Position numbers and translations under genes: made by a program. Below the pieces are notes generated by a model. The model ran no database searches. It was not told the DNA's origin and was given only the letters and a program-made list of their open reading frames with translations. Positions 45,162 through 55,511 of a stretch of DNA of 64,000 nt are shown piece by piece. Every line of letters starts with the position of its first letter. The first letter of the stretch is position 1. Source of the DNA: Aromatoleum anaerobium (GTDB taxonomy: Bacteria; Pseudomonadota; Gammaproteobacteria; Burkholderiales; Rhodocyclaceae); assembly GCF_012910705.2 (NCBI RefSeq), contig NZ_WTVG02000040.1, positions 620,001-684,000 on the forward strand, in the 5' to 3' direction.

Positions 45162-46139
45162 ATGACGGCGATCCACGACCACGCGCATCACGGCCACGGC
45201 GAGGCCCTCCACCGCGACGGGCGCCCCAACCGCGCCTTGCCCTGGGCGCTCGCGATGACCCTGAGCTTTGCGGCAGTCGAGGCCGTGGCAGGCTGGTGGT
45301 CAGGTTCGCTGGCGCTGCTCGGGGATGCCGGACACATGCTTACCGACAGCCTCGCCCTGGCACTGGCGACCGCGGCGAGCATGCTGGCCCGCCGTCCCTC
45401 CAGCGCCCGCCACACGTATGGGCTGCGCCGCGTCGAGACTCTCGCCGGGATGCTCAACGGACTGTTCATGCTGTTCGTCGTGGCGTTGATCGCGTGGCAC
45501 GCGATCGAGCGCCTGATCACGCCGCACCCGGTGCAGGCCGGCACCGTGATCGGCGTCGCGGCGCTGGGACTGGCGGTCAACGTGATCGTCGCGTGGAGGC
45601 TGTCGCACGGCGAAGGCGATCTGAACACGCGCGCCGCGCTGCTTCATGTACTCGGCGATCTGCTCGGTTCTGTCGCCGCGCTCGCGTCCGGGATCGTGAT
45701 CCATTACACCGGCTGGTACCCGGCCGACCCCCTGCTGTCGATGCTGATCTGCGGGCTGATCCTCGCCTCGACGCTGAAATTGCTTCGTGTGGCGACGCAC
45801 ACACTGCTCGAAGGCGTGCCCGACAATCTCTCACTGGTCGCGATCGGCCACGCGATGGCGGAAGTCGAAGGAGTGCATTCGATTCACGACCTGCACGTGT
45901 GGAGCCTGGACTCGAACCATGTCGCACTTTCGGCGCATGTTGTCCTGCACTCGTGGCAAGCGTGGCCGACAGCCCTCGTTGCGCTGCAACGGCTCCTCGC
46001 CGACCAGTTCGGCATCGGCCATGCGACGCTCCAGCCTGAACCCTTGCCGGGCCAGATCGTCACATTTTCATTGCGCCACCCGGGGCTCAAGTCTCCAGCG
46101 GGCGCTTCCCCCGGACCGCGCGGCGCAACGGAGACGTGA
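45162..46139 (+). CDS. Cation diffusion facilitator (CDF) metal exporter
   Basis: 325-residue inner-membrane exporter of Zn/Co/Cd type. His-rich N terminus (HDHAHHGHGEALH), six helices, metal sites GDAGHMLTD (TM2) and HVLGDLLGS (TM5, HxxxD) and a cytoplasmic C-terminal domain. The start may be at 45162 (used here) or 45099; 45162 is preferred as it begins just before the His cluster. Confidence 0.88.
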   Translation: MTAIHDHAHHGHGEALHRDGRPNRALPWALAMTLSFAAVEAVAGWWSGSLALLGDAGHMLTDSLALALATAASMLARRPSSARHTYGLRRVETLAGMLNGLFMLFVVALIAWHAIERLITPHPVQAGTVIGVAALGLAVNVIVAWRLSHGEGDLNTRAALLHVLGDLLGSVAALASGIVIHYTGWYPADPLLSMLICGLILASTLKLLRVATHTLLEGVPDNLSLVAIGHAMAEVEGVHSIHDLHVWSLDSNHVALSAHVVLHSWQAWPTALVALQRLLADQFGIGHATLQPEPLPGQIVTFSLRHPGLKSPAGASPGPRGATET

Positions 46140-46380
46140 TTCGCCGGCCGGGGAACGGGCGCCTCGCGACGATCCGCCGGATCGGGCAACTGCCCGGACC
46201 ACGTTGCAAACTGGATCACCCCGGTGCTTCCGTGTCGGCAAGACGGTCGCCGCTCTTTCGCTTCCCGCCGGACGTCGGGGCGACAGGAATTCTTTTCATC
46301 AGGTCTCCGTCGCCCTTCCCGCACGAACCGCGCAAGACCCTTGCGGGACGTGGAATCGGGCGAAAACGGCCCTGCAGAAC
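46140..46380. other. Non-coding stretch upstream of the nrdJ promoter
   Basis: About 240 bp after the CDF gene without a supportable gene. It holds a small hairpin (CGCAAG/CTTGCG near 46331-46345) and no B12-box, so no cobalamin riboswitch is apparent despite the B12-dependent gene downstream. GC-rich, in contrast with the AT-rich promoter that follows. Confidence 0.5.
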
Positions 46381-46421
46381 CTACTACATCTAGTGCAAAT
46401 GTCGCTGTTGACATACTGCAA
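46381..46421 (+). promoter_or_regulatory. Candidate NrdR-like box and FNR-like dyad before nrdJ
   Basis: CTACTACATCTAGTGC (46381-46396) matches 11 of 16 positions of the NrdR box. TTGAC-ATAC-TGCAA (46408-46421) is close to the FNR half-sites TTGAT/ATCAA. Both lie upstream of the likely core promoter. Only one NrdR-like box was found, whereas two are usual. Confidence 0.32.
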
Positions 46422-46460
46422 TAAACGTTAAGTACTTGTTTTATAAATATTTTTAATTTT

Positions 46461-46489
46461 TTGCCTTATCGGCCTTTACACGCTATTCT
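46461..46489 (+). promoter_or_regulatory. Candidate sigma70 promoter of nrdJ
   Basis: TTGCCT at 46461-46466, 17-bp spacer, TATTCT at 46484-46489; the region just upstream is AT-rich (46436-46460), like an UP element. Predicted leader of about 25 bases. Confidence 0.52.
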
Positions 46490-46521
46490 TCGGCCACCTT
46501 CAGACCACTCCAAAAAAGACC

Positions 46522-49413
46522 ATGAGCATCGCTATCCATCATCAGGCCAAGGGCAAGACCGACGTATCCACGCTGGCGCCGCAGGAGATTTCTGGTGAAG
46601 TCCTGGTCGAAAAATACGCCAAGGGTGACGAACAGAGCGTGGGCGAAGTGCGCGCACGGGTGGCACGTGCGCTGGCGATTGTCGAAGCCGAAGACAAGCG
46701 CGCACACTGGGAAGCGAAATTTCTCGAAGCCCAGGAAAAAGGCTTCGTGCCCGCCGGCCGCATCAACAGCGCTGCCGGAACGAACCTTCAGGCAACGCTG
46801 ATCAACTGCTTCGTCCAGCCGGTCGGGGATTCGGTGACCGAAGCGGTCGATGGACGCCCCGGGATCTACACCGCCCTTGCGCAGGCAGCAGAAACGATGC
46901 GTCGCGGCGGCGGCGTCGGCTACGACTTTTCCAGCATCCGGCCCAAGGGCGCGCTGGTCCGGGGCACGCTTTCGAATGCCTCCGGCCCGGTGTCCTACAT
47001 GCGCGTGTTCGATCGTTCGTGCGAAACCGTCGAATCGGCAGGTGCCCGTCGTGGTGCGCAGATGGGCGTGCTGCGCTGCGACCATCCGGACATCGAGGAA
47101 TTCATCCACGCCAAGGATCATGGCGACCTGACCAACTTCAACATCTCGGTGGGCGTGACCGACGCATTCATGAAAGCCGTCGACACCGATACCGACGTCG
47201 AACTTGCGCACAAAGCCGAGCCGATCGAGGAGCTGAAGGCGGCCGGCGCCTACCAGCGTGACGACGGCCTGTGGGTCTACCGCAAGCTGCCCGCGCGCGA
47301 ACTGTGGGACCAGATCATGCGTTCGACGTACGACCACGCCGAGCCGGGAATCCTGTTTCTCGACCGGATGAACCAGGACAACAACCTTCACTACTGCGAG
47401 ACGATCGAGGCGACCAACCCTTGCGCCGAACAGCCCCTGCCGCCGTACGGCTGCTGCGACCTCGGTTCGATCAACCTCACGCCGTTCGTGAAGCACCCCT
47501 TCACGGACAAGGCGGAATTCGATTACCCGGCGTTCGGCAAGGTCGTCGACGTCGCGATCCGTATGCTCGACAACGTGCTCGATGTCACGCACTGGCCGCT
47601 GCCGCAACAGGAAAACGAAGCGCAGTCGAAACGGCGCGTCGGCCTCGGCTTCACGGGACTTGGCGACGCCCTGATCATGCTGTGCAAGCGCTACGATTCG
47701 CCCGAAGCGCGCGCCGTGGCGACGAAGATCTCGGAGTACATGCGGGACCGAGCCTACCTCGCGTCGATCGAGCTTGCGAAGGAGCGTGGCGCTTTCCCGC
47801 TGTTCAACGCCGATCTGTACCTGTCCGGCGGCAACTTCGCATCGCGCCTGCCCGCCGACGTCAAGGACCGGATACGCAAGCACGGGCTGCGCAATTCCCA
47901 TCTTCTCTCGATCGCCCCGACTGGTACGATCTCGCTCGCTTTTGCCGACAACGCGTCGAACGGCATCGAGCCGCCGTTCTCCTACACCTACACGCGCCGC
48001 AAGCGCATGGCCGACGGGACCTACAAGGAATACGCGGTCGAGGACTACGCGTGGCGGCTCTTCAAGCACCTCGGCGGCAACGTCGACGAGCTCCCGCCCT
48101 ATTTCGTCACCGCGCTCGAAATTTCCGCCCAGGCGCACAAGGACATGGTCGCAGCGGTCGCCCCGTACGTTGACACGTCGATCTCGAAGACGGTGAACGT
48201 GCCCGAAGACTACCCGTATGCGGAGTTCGAGGACCTCTACCTTTCCGCGTGGAAGGCCGGTCTCAAGGGTCTTGCGACCTATCGCCCGAACTCAGTGCTC
48301 GGTTCGGTGCTGTCGGTGACGCCATCCGCCGGCCCGAAGCAGCCGCAGGACATTGAATTTTCCGGCCCGAACAAGCGCTTGGCGATCAAGAGCCTGCCTG
48401 CCCCGGTGCTGTCGAGCCTGCGCTGGCCCGGCCGCCCTGAATTGCCCGACGGCAACCTCGCGTGGACCTACATGCTCGGCACGCCGCAAGGTGAATTCGC
48501 GCTGTTCGTCGGCCACATCGAAACCGAAACCCAAGGCGTCGGCGGCTTCCCGTTCGAGGTCTGGGTCAATGGCGCCGACCAGCCGCGCGGACTTGGCGCA
48601 GTCGCCAAGACGCTGTCGATGGACATGCGCACCAACGACCATGGCTGGCTGAAGCTGAAGCTCGAAACGCTGGCCATGACGATCGGCGAAAAATCGTTCG
48701 AGATGCCGTTCCCGCCCCACGGCGAGAAAAAACTCTTCCCGGGTGTCGTCTCCGCCTTCGCCCAAGTCGTGCGCTATCGTTGCGAGCGCCTCGGCGCGCT
48801 CGCCGTCGAGGGACCGACCCCGGTGCTCGATACGCTGTTCAGCCTGCAGGAGCCGAAGACCGGCACCGATGGCACGCTGTCCTGGACTGTCGACATCCAG
48901 AACCCTGCTACCGGCGAAGACTTTGTACTCGGGATGAAGGAGATCACGCTACCGGCCCAGGACGACTTCTCGGTGGGCGTCACCCGGCCGTACTCGCTGT
49001 GGCTCTCGGGCAATTACCCCCGCGCGCTCGACGGGCTGACCCGTATCCTGTCGCTCGACATGCGGGTCATGGACCCGGCGTGGATTGGCATGAAGCTGCG
49101 CAAGCTGCTGAACTACCCGGAACCCCTCGGTGACTTCATGGCGTTCGTGCCCGGGACGAAGCGCCAACAGAACTACCCGAGCACCGTTGCGTACATGGCG
49201 CGGCTGATCATCCACCGCTACGCGATGCTCGGCGTTCTCGACGAAAAGGGTTATCCGGTGCGCGAGATGGGGATTCTCGAGGCGCCACGCGAGAACAGCG
49301 ACCCGAAAGTCATGCAGGGCGCGTTGTGCGCCGAATGCGGGAATTATTCGGTGATCCGCAAGGACGGCTGCGATTTCTGTACCGCCTGCGGTGCCGTCGG
49401 GACCTGCGGCTGA
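46522..49413 (+). CDS. nrdJ: Adenosylcobalamin-dependent ribonucleotide reductase (class II)
   Basis: 963-residue enzyme reducing ribonucleotides, using coenzyme B12 to make the thiyl radical, with or without oxygen. Catalytic part (to about 600): C96 in [14 protein letters not shown] with C301 and E303, [13 protein letters not shown] and the [11 protein letters not shown] loop. The last 330 residues are two related modules (about 633-765 and 773-910), resembling the TSCPD-type domains, then a zinc-like tail CAECGNYSV and [14 protein letters not shown]. Ribosome site is weak (AAAAAAGACC). No nrdA/B or nrdD is in the window. Confidence 0.95.
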   Translation: MSIAIHHQAKGKTDVSTLAPQEISGEVLVEKYAKGDEQSVGEVRARVARALAIVEAEDKRAHWEAKFLEAQEKGFVPAGRINSAAGTNLQATLINCFVQPVGDSVTEAVDGRPGIYTALAQAAETMRRGGGVGYDFSSIRPKGALVRGTLSNASGPVSYMRVFDRSCETVESAGARRGAQMGVLRCDHPDIEEFIHAKDHGDLTNFNISVGVTDAFMKAVDTDTDVELAHKAEPIEELKAAGAYQRDDGLWVYRKLPARELWDQIMRSTYDHAEPGILFLDRMNQDNNLHYCETIEATNPCAEQPLPPYGCCDLGSINLTPFVKHPFTDKAEFDYPAFGKVVDVAIRMLDNVLDVTHWPLPQQENEAQSKRRVGLGFTGLGDALIMLCKRYDSPEARAVATKISEYMRDRAYLASIELAKERGAFPLFNADLYLSGGNFASRLPADVKDRIRKHGLRNSHLLSIAPTGTISLAFADNASNGIEPPFSYTYTRRKRMADGTYKEYAVEDYAWRLFKHLGGNVDELPPYFVTALEISAQAHKDMVAAVAPYVDTSISKTVNVPEDYPYAEFEDLYLSAWKAGLKGLATYRPNSVLGSVLSVTPSAGPKQPQDIEFSGPNKRLAIKSLPAPVLSSLRWPGRPELPDGNLAWTYMLGTPQGEFALFVGHIETETQGVGGFPFEVWVNGADQPRGLGAVAKTLSMDMRTNDHGWLKLKLETLAMTIGEKSFEMPFPPHGEKKLFPGVVSAFAQVVRYRCERLGALAVEGPTPVLDTLFSLQEPKTGTDGTLSWTVDIQNPATGEDFVLGMKEITLPAQDDFSVGVTRPYSLWLSGNYPRALDGLTRILSLDMRVMDPAWIGMKLRKLLNYPEPLGDFMAFVPGTKRQQNYPSTVAYMARLIIHRYAMLGVLDEKGYPVREMGILEAPRENSDPKVMQGALCAECGNYSVIRKDGCDFCTACGAVGTCG

Positions 49414-49423
49414 GGAGCCAAAC

Positions 49424-49455
49424 AAAAGCCCGCGACTGGAAAATCGCGGGCTTTT
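49424..49455. terminator. Bidirectional terminator between nrdJ and the Nudix gene
   Basis: AAAAGCCCGCGA pairs perfectly with TCGCGGGCTTTT around an 8-base loop; T-rich on both strands. Serves both convergent units. Confidence 0.93.
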
Positions 49456-49509
49456 GTTCATCGGAAAACAGCAAGAGGCAAAGCGAGGCACGCCTTGCCT
49501 CGAAACCGT

Positions 49510-50097
49510 TCAGCTGCCGCCAGCCGGCCCCACCGCCAGACCCAGCGCGCGAAAGCCACGGAACAGCGCAACGATGCTCTTGCCGTCCGTGATGCGTCCG
49601 TCCTGCGCAGCCTCCAGCGCCTCCTCGACGGAAAGGGTCAGGACCTCGAGAAATTCACCGTCGTCCAGGGCATCCCCGACATGCGAGAGGCCGCGCGCGA
49701 GAAAAATCTCGATGCGTTCGTCCGAATAACCGATGCACGGGTGCATCACACCCAGATACTGCCATTCGTCCGCCTCGTAGCCGGTCTCTTCCCGCAGTTC
49801 CCGGCAAGCACAACTCAGCAGGTCTTCGCCGGCATCGATCTTTCCGGCCGGCAGTTCGAGAAAAGCACGCCGAAGCGGGTAGCGATACTGGCGCTCGAAC
49901 AGCAGCCTGCCGTCGGGAAGCACCGCAAGTACCACCACCGCACCGGGATGCCGCACATATTCGCGCATCGATTCCGCCCCGTCGGGCAGCCTGACCCGAT
50001 CGCGTCGGACTTTCAGCAACGCCCCCTCGAAAACCGGCTCGGAGTCGAGTTCGAGTTCTTCGAGCGGGTCCCGCTCAGAGGGAGGCGAGCAACGCAT
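49510..50097 (-). CDS. Nudix hydrolase (ADP-ribose pyrophosphatase type)
   Basis: 195 residues. Nudix box is complete: G-x5-E-x7-REUxEExG as GKIDAGED and [12 protein letters not shown]. The N-terminal strand ([22 protein letters not shown]) is ADPRase-like, so ADP-ribose hydrolysis to AMP and ribose-5-phosphate is likely. Its first 23 bases overlap the end of nuoN, indicating translational coupling to complex I. Confidence 0.9.
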   Translation of the reverse strand: MRCSPPSERDPLEELELDSEPVFEGALLKVRRDRVRLPDGAESMREYVRHPGAVVVLAVLPDGRLLFERQYRYPLRRAFLELPAGKIDAGEDLLSCACRELREETGYEADEWQYLGVMHPCIGYSDERIEIFLARGLSHVGDALDDGEFLEVLTLSVEEALEAAQDGRITDGKSIVALFRGFRALGLAVGPAGGS

Positions 50098-51544
50098 AGG
50101 CGCAGACCGACATCAGCCCCTGGGGCAGCAGGCCGAGTACCGCGATCGCCAGACCGTTGGCCGAAAGCATCACGCGTACTTCGGCCGGAGCACGGATCGG
50201 CGCGGAGTCGGTGGGTTCGTCGAAATACATGACCTTCACGACGCGCAGGTAGTAATACGCACCGATCACCGACATCACCACAGCCAGCACGGCGAGCCAC
50301 ACATAGCCCGCTGCGACGACCGCCTGGAGCACGGACAGTTTCGCGAAGAACCCGATGAAGAACGGAATGCCCGCCATCGAGAACATGACGATCATCATCA
50401 TTGCGGCGAACCACGAACTACGCTTGTTCAGCCCCTTGAAGTCGTCGATATTCTCGGCTTCGAACCCCGCACGCGACAGCAGGATCACCATTCCGAACGA
50501 GGCAAGGCTCATGATCACGTACGACACGGCGTAGAACATCGCCGAACTGTAGGCGTTGAGTGCGAAATGGCGGTCGCCCTCCACCACGCCGGAAAGCAGG
50601 CCCAGCAGCACGAAGCCCATGTGCGAAATGCCCGAATACGCCAGCATCCGCTTGATGCTCGACTGGGCGATCGCCGCGAAGTTGCCTAGAATGATCGACA
50701 GCACGGCGAGGAACATCAGCATCGACTGCCACTGTTCTGCCAGTTCGAACAGGCCATACACCAGCAACCGCATCGTCATGGCAAACGCGGCAAGCTTCGG
50801 TGCCGACGAGATCATCAGCGTCACGGCGGTCGGGGCGCCTTGATAGACGTCGGGCACCCACATGTGGAAAGGCACCACCCCCAGCTTGAATGCGATTCCC
50901 GCGACCAGGAACACCACGCCGAACAACAGCACGGTCTTGTTTGCGGCCTGGTGATAGATCGACTGCGCGATCCCCGAGAACTCGAGGCTGCCGGTCGCGC
51001 CATAAACCATCGACATGCCGTACAGCAGCAGCCCGGACGCGAGCGCGCCGAGCACGAAATACTTCATCGCCGCTTCGGTCGAGCGAGCCGACTCGCGGTC
51101 GAACGCCACCATCCCGTAGAGCGACAGCGACATCATCTCCAGTCCGATGTACAGCGACAACATGTGGTTCGACGTGACCATCACCATCATGCCGAGCGTC
51201 ATCAGCAGCGTGAGCAGATAGTATTCGGGGCGATCGATGTTGCGGTCGGCGAGGTAGCCTCGCCCGTACAGCAGGGCGATCGCGACGGTGAAGTAGATCA
51301 TGACCTTCAGGAAATCCCCCATCAGGTCTGAAATGAACATGTTGCTGAAAGTCAACGTGACCTGACCGTCCATCGTCCCAATCGTGATCAACGCGGCGAC
51401 GACCAGGGTCGTCTGGGTCAGATAGTAGGCCAGACCGCGTGCAATCCGCCGCGCAAAGGTCGTCGCCATCATGATGATGAGCGCCATCACGGCAACAAAA
51501 ATCTCGGCCGCCGCGGGGTAGAAGTCGGGAATAACAAAATTCAT
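50075..51544 (-). CDS. nuoN: NADH-quinone oxidoreductase subunit N
   Basis: 489-residue antiporter-like membrane subunit of complex I, 14 or so helices. Conserved [15 protein letters not shown] and key Lys/Glu residues in [10 protein letters not shown] and [12 protein letters not shown]. Last nuo gene; overlaps the Nudix gene. Confidence 0.96.
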   Translation of the reverse strand: MNFVIPDFYPAAAEIFVAVMALIIMMATTFARRIARGLAYYLTQTTLVVAALITIGTMDGQVTLTFSNMFISDLMGDFLKVMIYFTVAIALLYGRGYLADRNIDRPEYYLLTLLMTLGMMVMVTSNHMLSLYIGLEMMSLSLYGMVAFDRESARSTEAAMKYFVLGALASGLLLYGMSMVYGATGSLEFSGIAQSIYHQAANKTVLLFGVVFLVAGIAFKLGVVPFHMWVPDVYQGAPTAVTLMISSAPKLAAFAMTMRLLVYGLFELAEQWQSMLMFLAVLSIILGNFAAIAQSSIKRMLAYSGISHMGFVLLGLLSGVVEGDRHFALNAYSSAMFYAVSYVIMSLASFGMVILLSRAGFEAENIDDFKGLNKRSSWFAAMMMIVMFSMAGIPFFIGFFAKLSVLQAVVAAGYVWLAVLAVVMSVIGAYYYLRVVKVMYFDEPTDSAPIRAPAEVRVMLSANGLAIAVLGLLPQGLMSVCAYALLASL

Positions 51545-51580
51545 CTTCTGACCAGTCCGAAAAAAGTCTCGCCCGCTCGA

Positions 51581-53062
51581 TTAGAGCTTGCTTACGGCAA
51601 CGTGCCGCAGGAGTTCATTGACCGAAGCATGCATGACTTCGGTAAAGGGATATGGATACAAGCCCATTGCCAGCACGCACAGAGCCAGAACCCCGAGGAA
51701 CGCGAACTCTCGCCCGTCGATATCATTCAGCTGCGCCACATGGCTGTTGCCGACCACGCCGAACATCACGCGCTTGTACATCCAGAGGGTGTATGCGGCG
51801 CCGAGAATCAGCGTAATCGCTGCCGCAAACGCGACCCAGAAATTGAACTGCACCGCACCGAGAACGACCATGAACTCGCCGACGAAGCCGCTGGTACCGG
51901 GCAACCCGGCATTGGCCATCGCAAACAGCATGAAGAATGCGGCGAACTTCGGCATCACCTTCACCACCCCGCCGTAATCGGCGATGTTGCGCGAGTGCAT
52001 GCGGTCGTAAAGCACGCCGATGCAAAGGAACATCGCGCCCGAGACGAAGCCGTGCGAAATCATCTGCACCAGCGCGCCCTCGAGGCCGATGGTGTTGAAC
52101 ATGAAGAACCCGAGCGTGACGAAACCCATGTGCGAGATCGACGAGTACGCGACGAGCTTCTTCATGTCCGTCTGCACGAGGGCGACGAAGCCGATATAGA
52201 CCACCGCTATCAGTGACAGCGTAATCATCATCGGTGCCATCGCCTGGGCCGCGTCTGGGACGATTGGCAGCGAAAAACGCAGGAAACCGTACGCACCAAG
52301 CTTCAGCGCGATTGCCGCCAGCACCACGGAACCCCCGGTCGGCGCCTCGACGTGCGCATCGGGCAGCCACGTATGAACCGGCCACATCGGCACCTTCACC
52401 GCGAACGCGATGAGGAAGGCCCAGAAAATCAGCGTCTGCGGCCCCATCCCGAGCGGCAGCTGGTGCCAGTCGAGAATGTTGAAACTGCCACCGGCCTCCA
52501 TGAACAGATACAGCAACGCAATCAGCATCAGCAGCGAGCCGAGCAGCGTATAGAGGAAGAACTTGATCGCTGCGTACACCCGGTTCGCGCCGCCCCAGAT
52601 CCCGATGACCAGATACAGCGGGATCAGCGAAGCCTCGAAGAACGTGTAGAACAGCACGGCGTCCAGTGCCGAGAAGATGCCGTTCATCAGGCCCGACATG
52701 ATCAGGAAGGCAGCCATGTACTGCGCCACCTTCTCCCGGATCACCTGCCATCCCGCGATCACCACCATGATCGTGATGAACGCGTTCAACAGGATGAACA
52801 GGACCGAAATTCCGTCGACCCCGAGGTGGTAATTGATGTTGAAGCGCGGAATCCACGGCAGGATCTCGACGAACTGCATCGCGCTGGTACTCGCGTCGAA
52901 CTGCGAGTACAGCGGCAACGTCACGAGGAAACCGGCAATGGCGACCAGCATGGCCAAGAATCGCGCCAGCGGCGCATTACGATCCGACCCGGTCGCTAGC
53001 ACGAGCAACCCCCCCAGGATCGGTACCCAGATCGCAAGGCTCAGGAATGGCAAACCCGTCAT
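51581..53062 (-). CDS. nuoM: NADH-quinone oxidoreductase subunit M
   Basis: 493-residue antiporter-like proton-pumping subunit. Typical YHLGVDGISVLFILLNAF, FFEASLIPLYLVIGIWG and KVPMWPVHTWLPDAHVEAPT. Lies 36 bp upstream of nuoN. Confidence 0.97.
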   Translation of the reverse strand: MTGLPFLSLAIWVPILGGLLVLATGSDRNAPLARFLAMLVAIAGFLVTLPLYSQFDASTSAMQFVEILPWIPRFNINYHLGVDGISVLFILLNAFITIMVVIAGWQVIREKVAQYMAAFLIMSGLMNGIFSALDAVLFYTFFEASLIPLYLVIGIWGGANRVYAAIKFFLYTLLGSLLMLIALLYLFMEAGGSFNILDWHQLPLGMGPQTLIFWAFLIAFAVKVPMWPVHTWLPDAHVEAPTGGSVVLAAIALKLGAYGFLRFSLPIVPDAAQAMAPMMITLSLIAVVYIGFVALVQTDMKKLVAYSSISHMGFVTLGFFMFNTIGLEGALVQMISHGFVSGAMFLCIGVLYDRMHSRNIADYGGVVKVMPKFAAFFMLFAMANAGLPGTSGFVGEFMVVLGAVQFNFWVAFAAAITLILGAAYTLWMYKRVMFGVVGNSHVAQLNDIDGREFAFLGVLALCVLAMGLYPYPFTEVMHASVNELLRHVAVSKL

Positions 53063-53128
53063 CGTTACTTTCCGTCAAGTGCGTCGACGACCGACGCGCG
53101 TTTATCGTTATTCACTGTTCCGACCCGT

Positions 53129-55150
53129 TCAACCGAGATTGAACCAGAAGGTGAGCAGGATGAAGACCCCGATGATCATTGCGAACGCGTACTGGTAGAG
53201 GTGCCCGGTCTGGAACAGCCGGCTGATCTGTGCGACCCAGCCGACCAGCCTGGCGGTCCCGTTCACCGCAATTCCGTCGATCAACCCCTGGTCGCCGCCC
53301 TTCCATAATCCCTTGCCGAGTTGTCGCGAGCCGCCGGCAAAAACGATTTCGTTGAAACGATCGAAGAAATACTTGTTCTCGAGCAGCGCATGCAGCGGCT
53401 GGAAGGTGCGCTGTATCGCCGCCGGAATGTCCGGGCGCACCATATAGAAGAACCATGCGAGCCCGACGCCGCCCATCGCGAGCCAGAACGGCGCGGTCTG
53501 CAGCCCGTGGATCGCCATGGCCACCGGCCCGTGGAAGTTCTCAGCCAGTTCGGACAGACCGACGTGGTTGGCGCCGACGTGAATCACGCCCTTGAACCAT
53601 TCTCCGAACAGCATCGGCTCGATCGTGAAGAACCCGATCACGACCGACGGAATCGCGAGCAGCACCAGCGGCAGCGTGACGACCCACGGCGACTCGTGAG
53701 GCTTCTGTCCGGGGGCCAGGCCATGATGGTGATCGGTCGACGGTTCCTCGTCGTCATGATCGCCGACATGCTCATGGTGTCCATGGTTGTTGCCGAACCG
53801 CTCCTTGCCGTGGAAAACAAGGAAATACATGCGGAACGAATAAAATGCGGTGATGAAGACACCGAACAGCACACAGAACAGCGCGTAGCCGGCACCCGGA
53901 ATCGTCGAAGCATGCACCGCCTCGATGATCGAGTCCTTCGAATAGAAACCCGCGAAGAACGGAAAGCCGATCAGCGCGAGCGACCCCAGCAGCGACGTGA
54001 ACCAGGTCACGGGCATGTACTTCCACAGGCCGCCCATGTTGCGCATGTCCTGATCGTGATGCATGCCGATGATGACCGAACCGGCGCCGAGGAACAGCAG
54101 CGCCTTGAAGAATGCGTGCGTCATCAGATGGAACACTGCCGCCGAATACGCCGAGACGCCCAGGGCGACGGTCATGTAGCCCAGTTGCGAGAGCGTCGAG
54201 TACGCGACGACGCGCTTGATGTCGTTCTGGACGATGCCGAGGAAACCCATGAACAGGGCGGTGGTCGCGCCGATCACGAGCACGAACGACAGCGCGACGT
54301 CCGACAGTTCGAACAGCGGCGACATGCGCGCGACCATGAAAATCCCGGCCGTCACCATCGTCGCCGCGTGAATCAGCGCGGAAATCGGTGTCGGGCCTTC
54401 CATCGAATCGGGAAGCCAGACATGCAGCGGGACCTGCGCGGATTTGCCCATCGCGCCGATGAACAGGCAGATGCAGATCGCGGTGATCAGCGGCCAGCCT
54501 GTAACCGCCATGTCCTGCGCGGCGAGTTCGCCCGCCTTGGCGAATACTTCGGCGTAATCGAGGCTCCCAGCGTAGGCGGCGATCAGGCCGATGCCGAGCA
54601 GGAACCCGAAGTCGCCCACGCGGTTGACCAGGAACGCCTTGAGGTTCGCGTAGATCGCGGTCGGACGCTCATACCAGAAGCCGATAAGCAGGTACGAAAC
54701 GAGACCCACTGCTTCCCAGCCGAAGAACAACTGGAGAAAGTTGTTCGACATGACCAGCATCAGCATCGAGAACGTGAACAGCGAGATATAGCTGAAGAAC
54801 CGCTGGTAGCCAGGGTCGTCATGCATGTAGCCGATGGTGTAGATATGCACCATCAACGACACGAAGCTCACGACAAGCATCATCATCACGGTCAGCGAGT
54901 CGATCAGGAAGCCGACCTCGAGGGTCAGGTTTCCGGTCGTCATCCACGTGTACACGGTTCCGTTGAACGTATTCCCGGCCTGCACATCCTGATAGATCAC
55001 CACCGATGCCACGAGCGCCACTGCGACGCCGAGGATCGTGACGATGTGCGCGCCCGCGCGTCCGATCAGCTTGCCGAACAGTCCGGCGAGGAGTGCGCCG
55101 GCCAGCGGTGCCAGCGGCACCAGGAGATAAAGCTTTTGCATGTCCGTCAT
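53129..55150 (-). CDS. nuoL: NADH-quinone oxidoreductase subunit L
   Basis: 673-residue antiporter-like distal subunit of complex I with the long lateral helix at the C-terminal end. Motifs: FFGWEAVGLVSYLLIGFWY, GKSAQVPLHVWLPDSMEGPTPIS-like (split over the conserved pocket) and HDQDMRNMGGLWKYMP. A His/Asp-rich loop near residue 470 (HHEHVGDHDDEE) is a lineage-typical insertion. Confidence 0.97.
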   Translation of the reverse strand: MTDMQKLYLLVPLAPLAGALLAGLFGKLIGRAGAHIVTILGVAVALVASVVIYQDVQAGNTFNGTVYTWMTTGNLTLEVGFLIDSLTVMMMLVVSFVSLMVHIYTIGYMHDDPGYQRFFSYISLFTFSMLMLVMSNNFLQLFFGWEAVGLVSYLLIGFWYERPTAIYANLKAFLVNRVGDFGFLLGIGLIAAYAGSLDYAEVFAKAGELAAQDMAVTGWPLITAICICLFIGAMGKSAQVPLHVWLPDSMEGPTPISALIHAATMVTAGIFMVARMSPLFELSDVALSFVLVIGATTALFMGFLGIVQNDIKRVVAYSTLSQLGYMTVALGVSAYSAAVFHLMTHAFFKALLFLGAGSVIIGMHHDQDMRNMGGLWKYMPVTWFTSLLGSLALIGFPFFAGFYSKDSIIEAVHASTIPGAGYALFCVLFGVFITAFYSFRMYFLVFHGKERFGNNHGHHEHVGDHDDEEPSTDHHHGLAPGQKPHESPWVVTLPLVLLAIPSVVIGFFTIEPMLFGEWFKGVIHVGANHVGLSELAENFHGPVAMAIHGLQTAPFWLAMGGVGLAWFFYMVRPDIPAAIQRTFQPLHALLENKYFFDRFNEIVFAGGSRQLGKGLWKGGDQGLIDGIAVNGTARLVGWVAQISRLFQTGHLYQYAFAMIIGVFILLTFWFNLG

Positions 55151-55162
55151 CGAGCCGCTTCC

Positions 55163-55471
55163 TTAACCCTTGAGGCTGTCGAGATCATCCACATGGATCG
55201 TCCGCAGATTGCGGAACAACACCACCAGAATCGCAAGACCAATTGCCGATTCTGCTGCTGCCACGGTGAGAATGAAGAAAACAAAAATCTGCCCTGCCAG
55301 GTCGCCGAGATAATGCGAAAAGGCAATGAAGTTCAGATTGACCGCGAGCAACATCAACTCGATAGCCATCAGCAGGACGATCAGGTTCTTCCGGTTGAGG
55401 AAAATCCCGACCACGCTGATCGCGAACAGGATCGCGCCCAGAACGAGATAGTGGGAAAGCGAAAGCATCAA
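55163..55471 (-). CDS. nuoK: NADH-quinone oxidoreductase subunit K
   Basis: 102-residue three-helix subunit: [35 protein letters not shown] with the conserved membrane Glu, and [16 protein letters not shown]. Twelve bp before nuoL. Confidence 0.97.
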   Translation of the reverse strand: MMLSLSHYLVLGAILFAISVVGIFLNRKNLIVLLMAIELMLLAVNLNFIAFSHYLGDLAGQIFVFFILTVAAAESAIGLAILVVLFRNLRTIHVDDLDSLKG

Positions 55472-55511
55472 TGACTCCCTGATTGCATCGGCCTAACAGC
55501 GGCAGCAGTTC

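Noticed and set aside
46140-46520. Cobalamin riboswitch before nrdJ
   Set aside because: Expected from gene type, but no B12-box or matching stems are visible.
46483-48138. 551-codon frame opposite nrdJ
   Set aside because: Covers the nrdJ promoter and catalytic region on the wrong strand; no recognisable domain.
53321-55474. 717-codon frame opposite nuoL and nuoK
   Set aside because: Antisense shadow of two certain genes, with no domain and highly charged low-complexity sequence.
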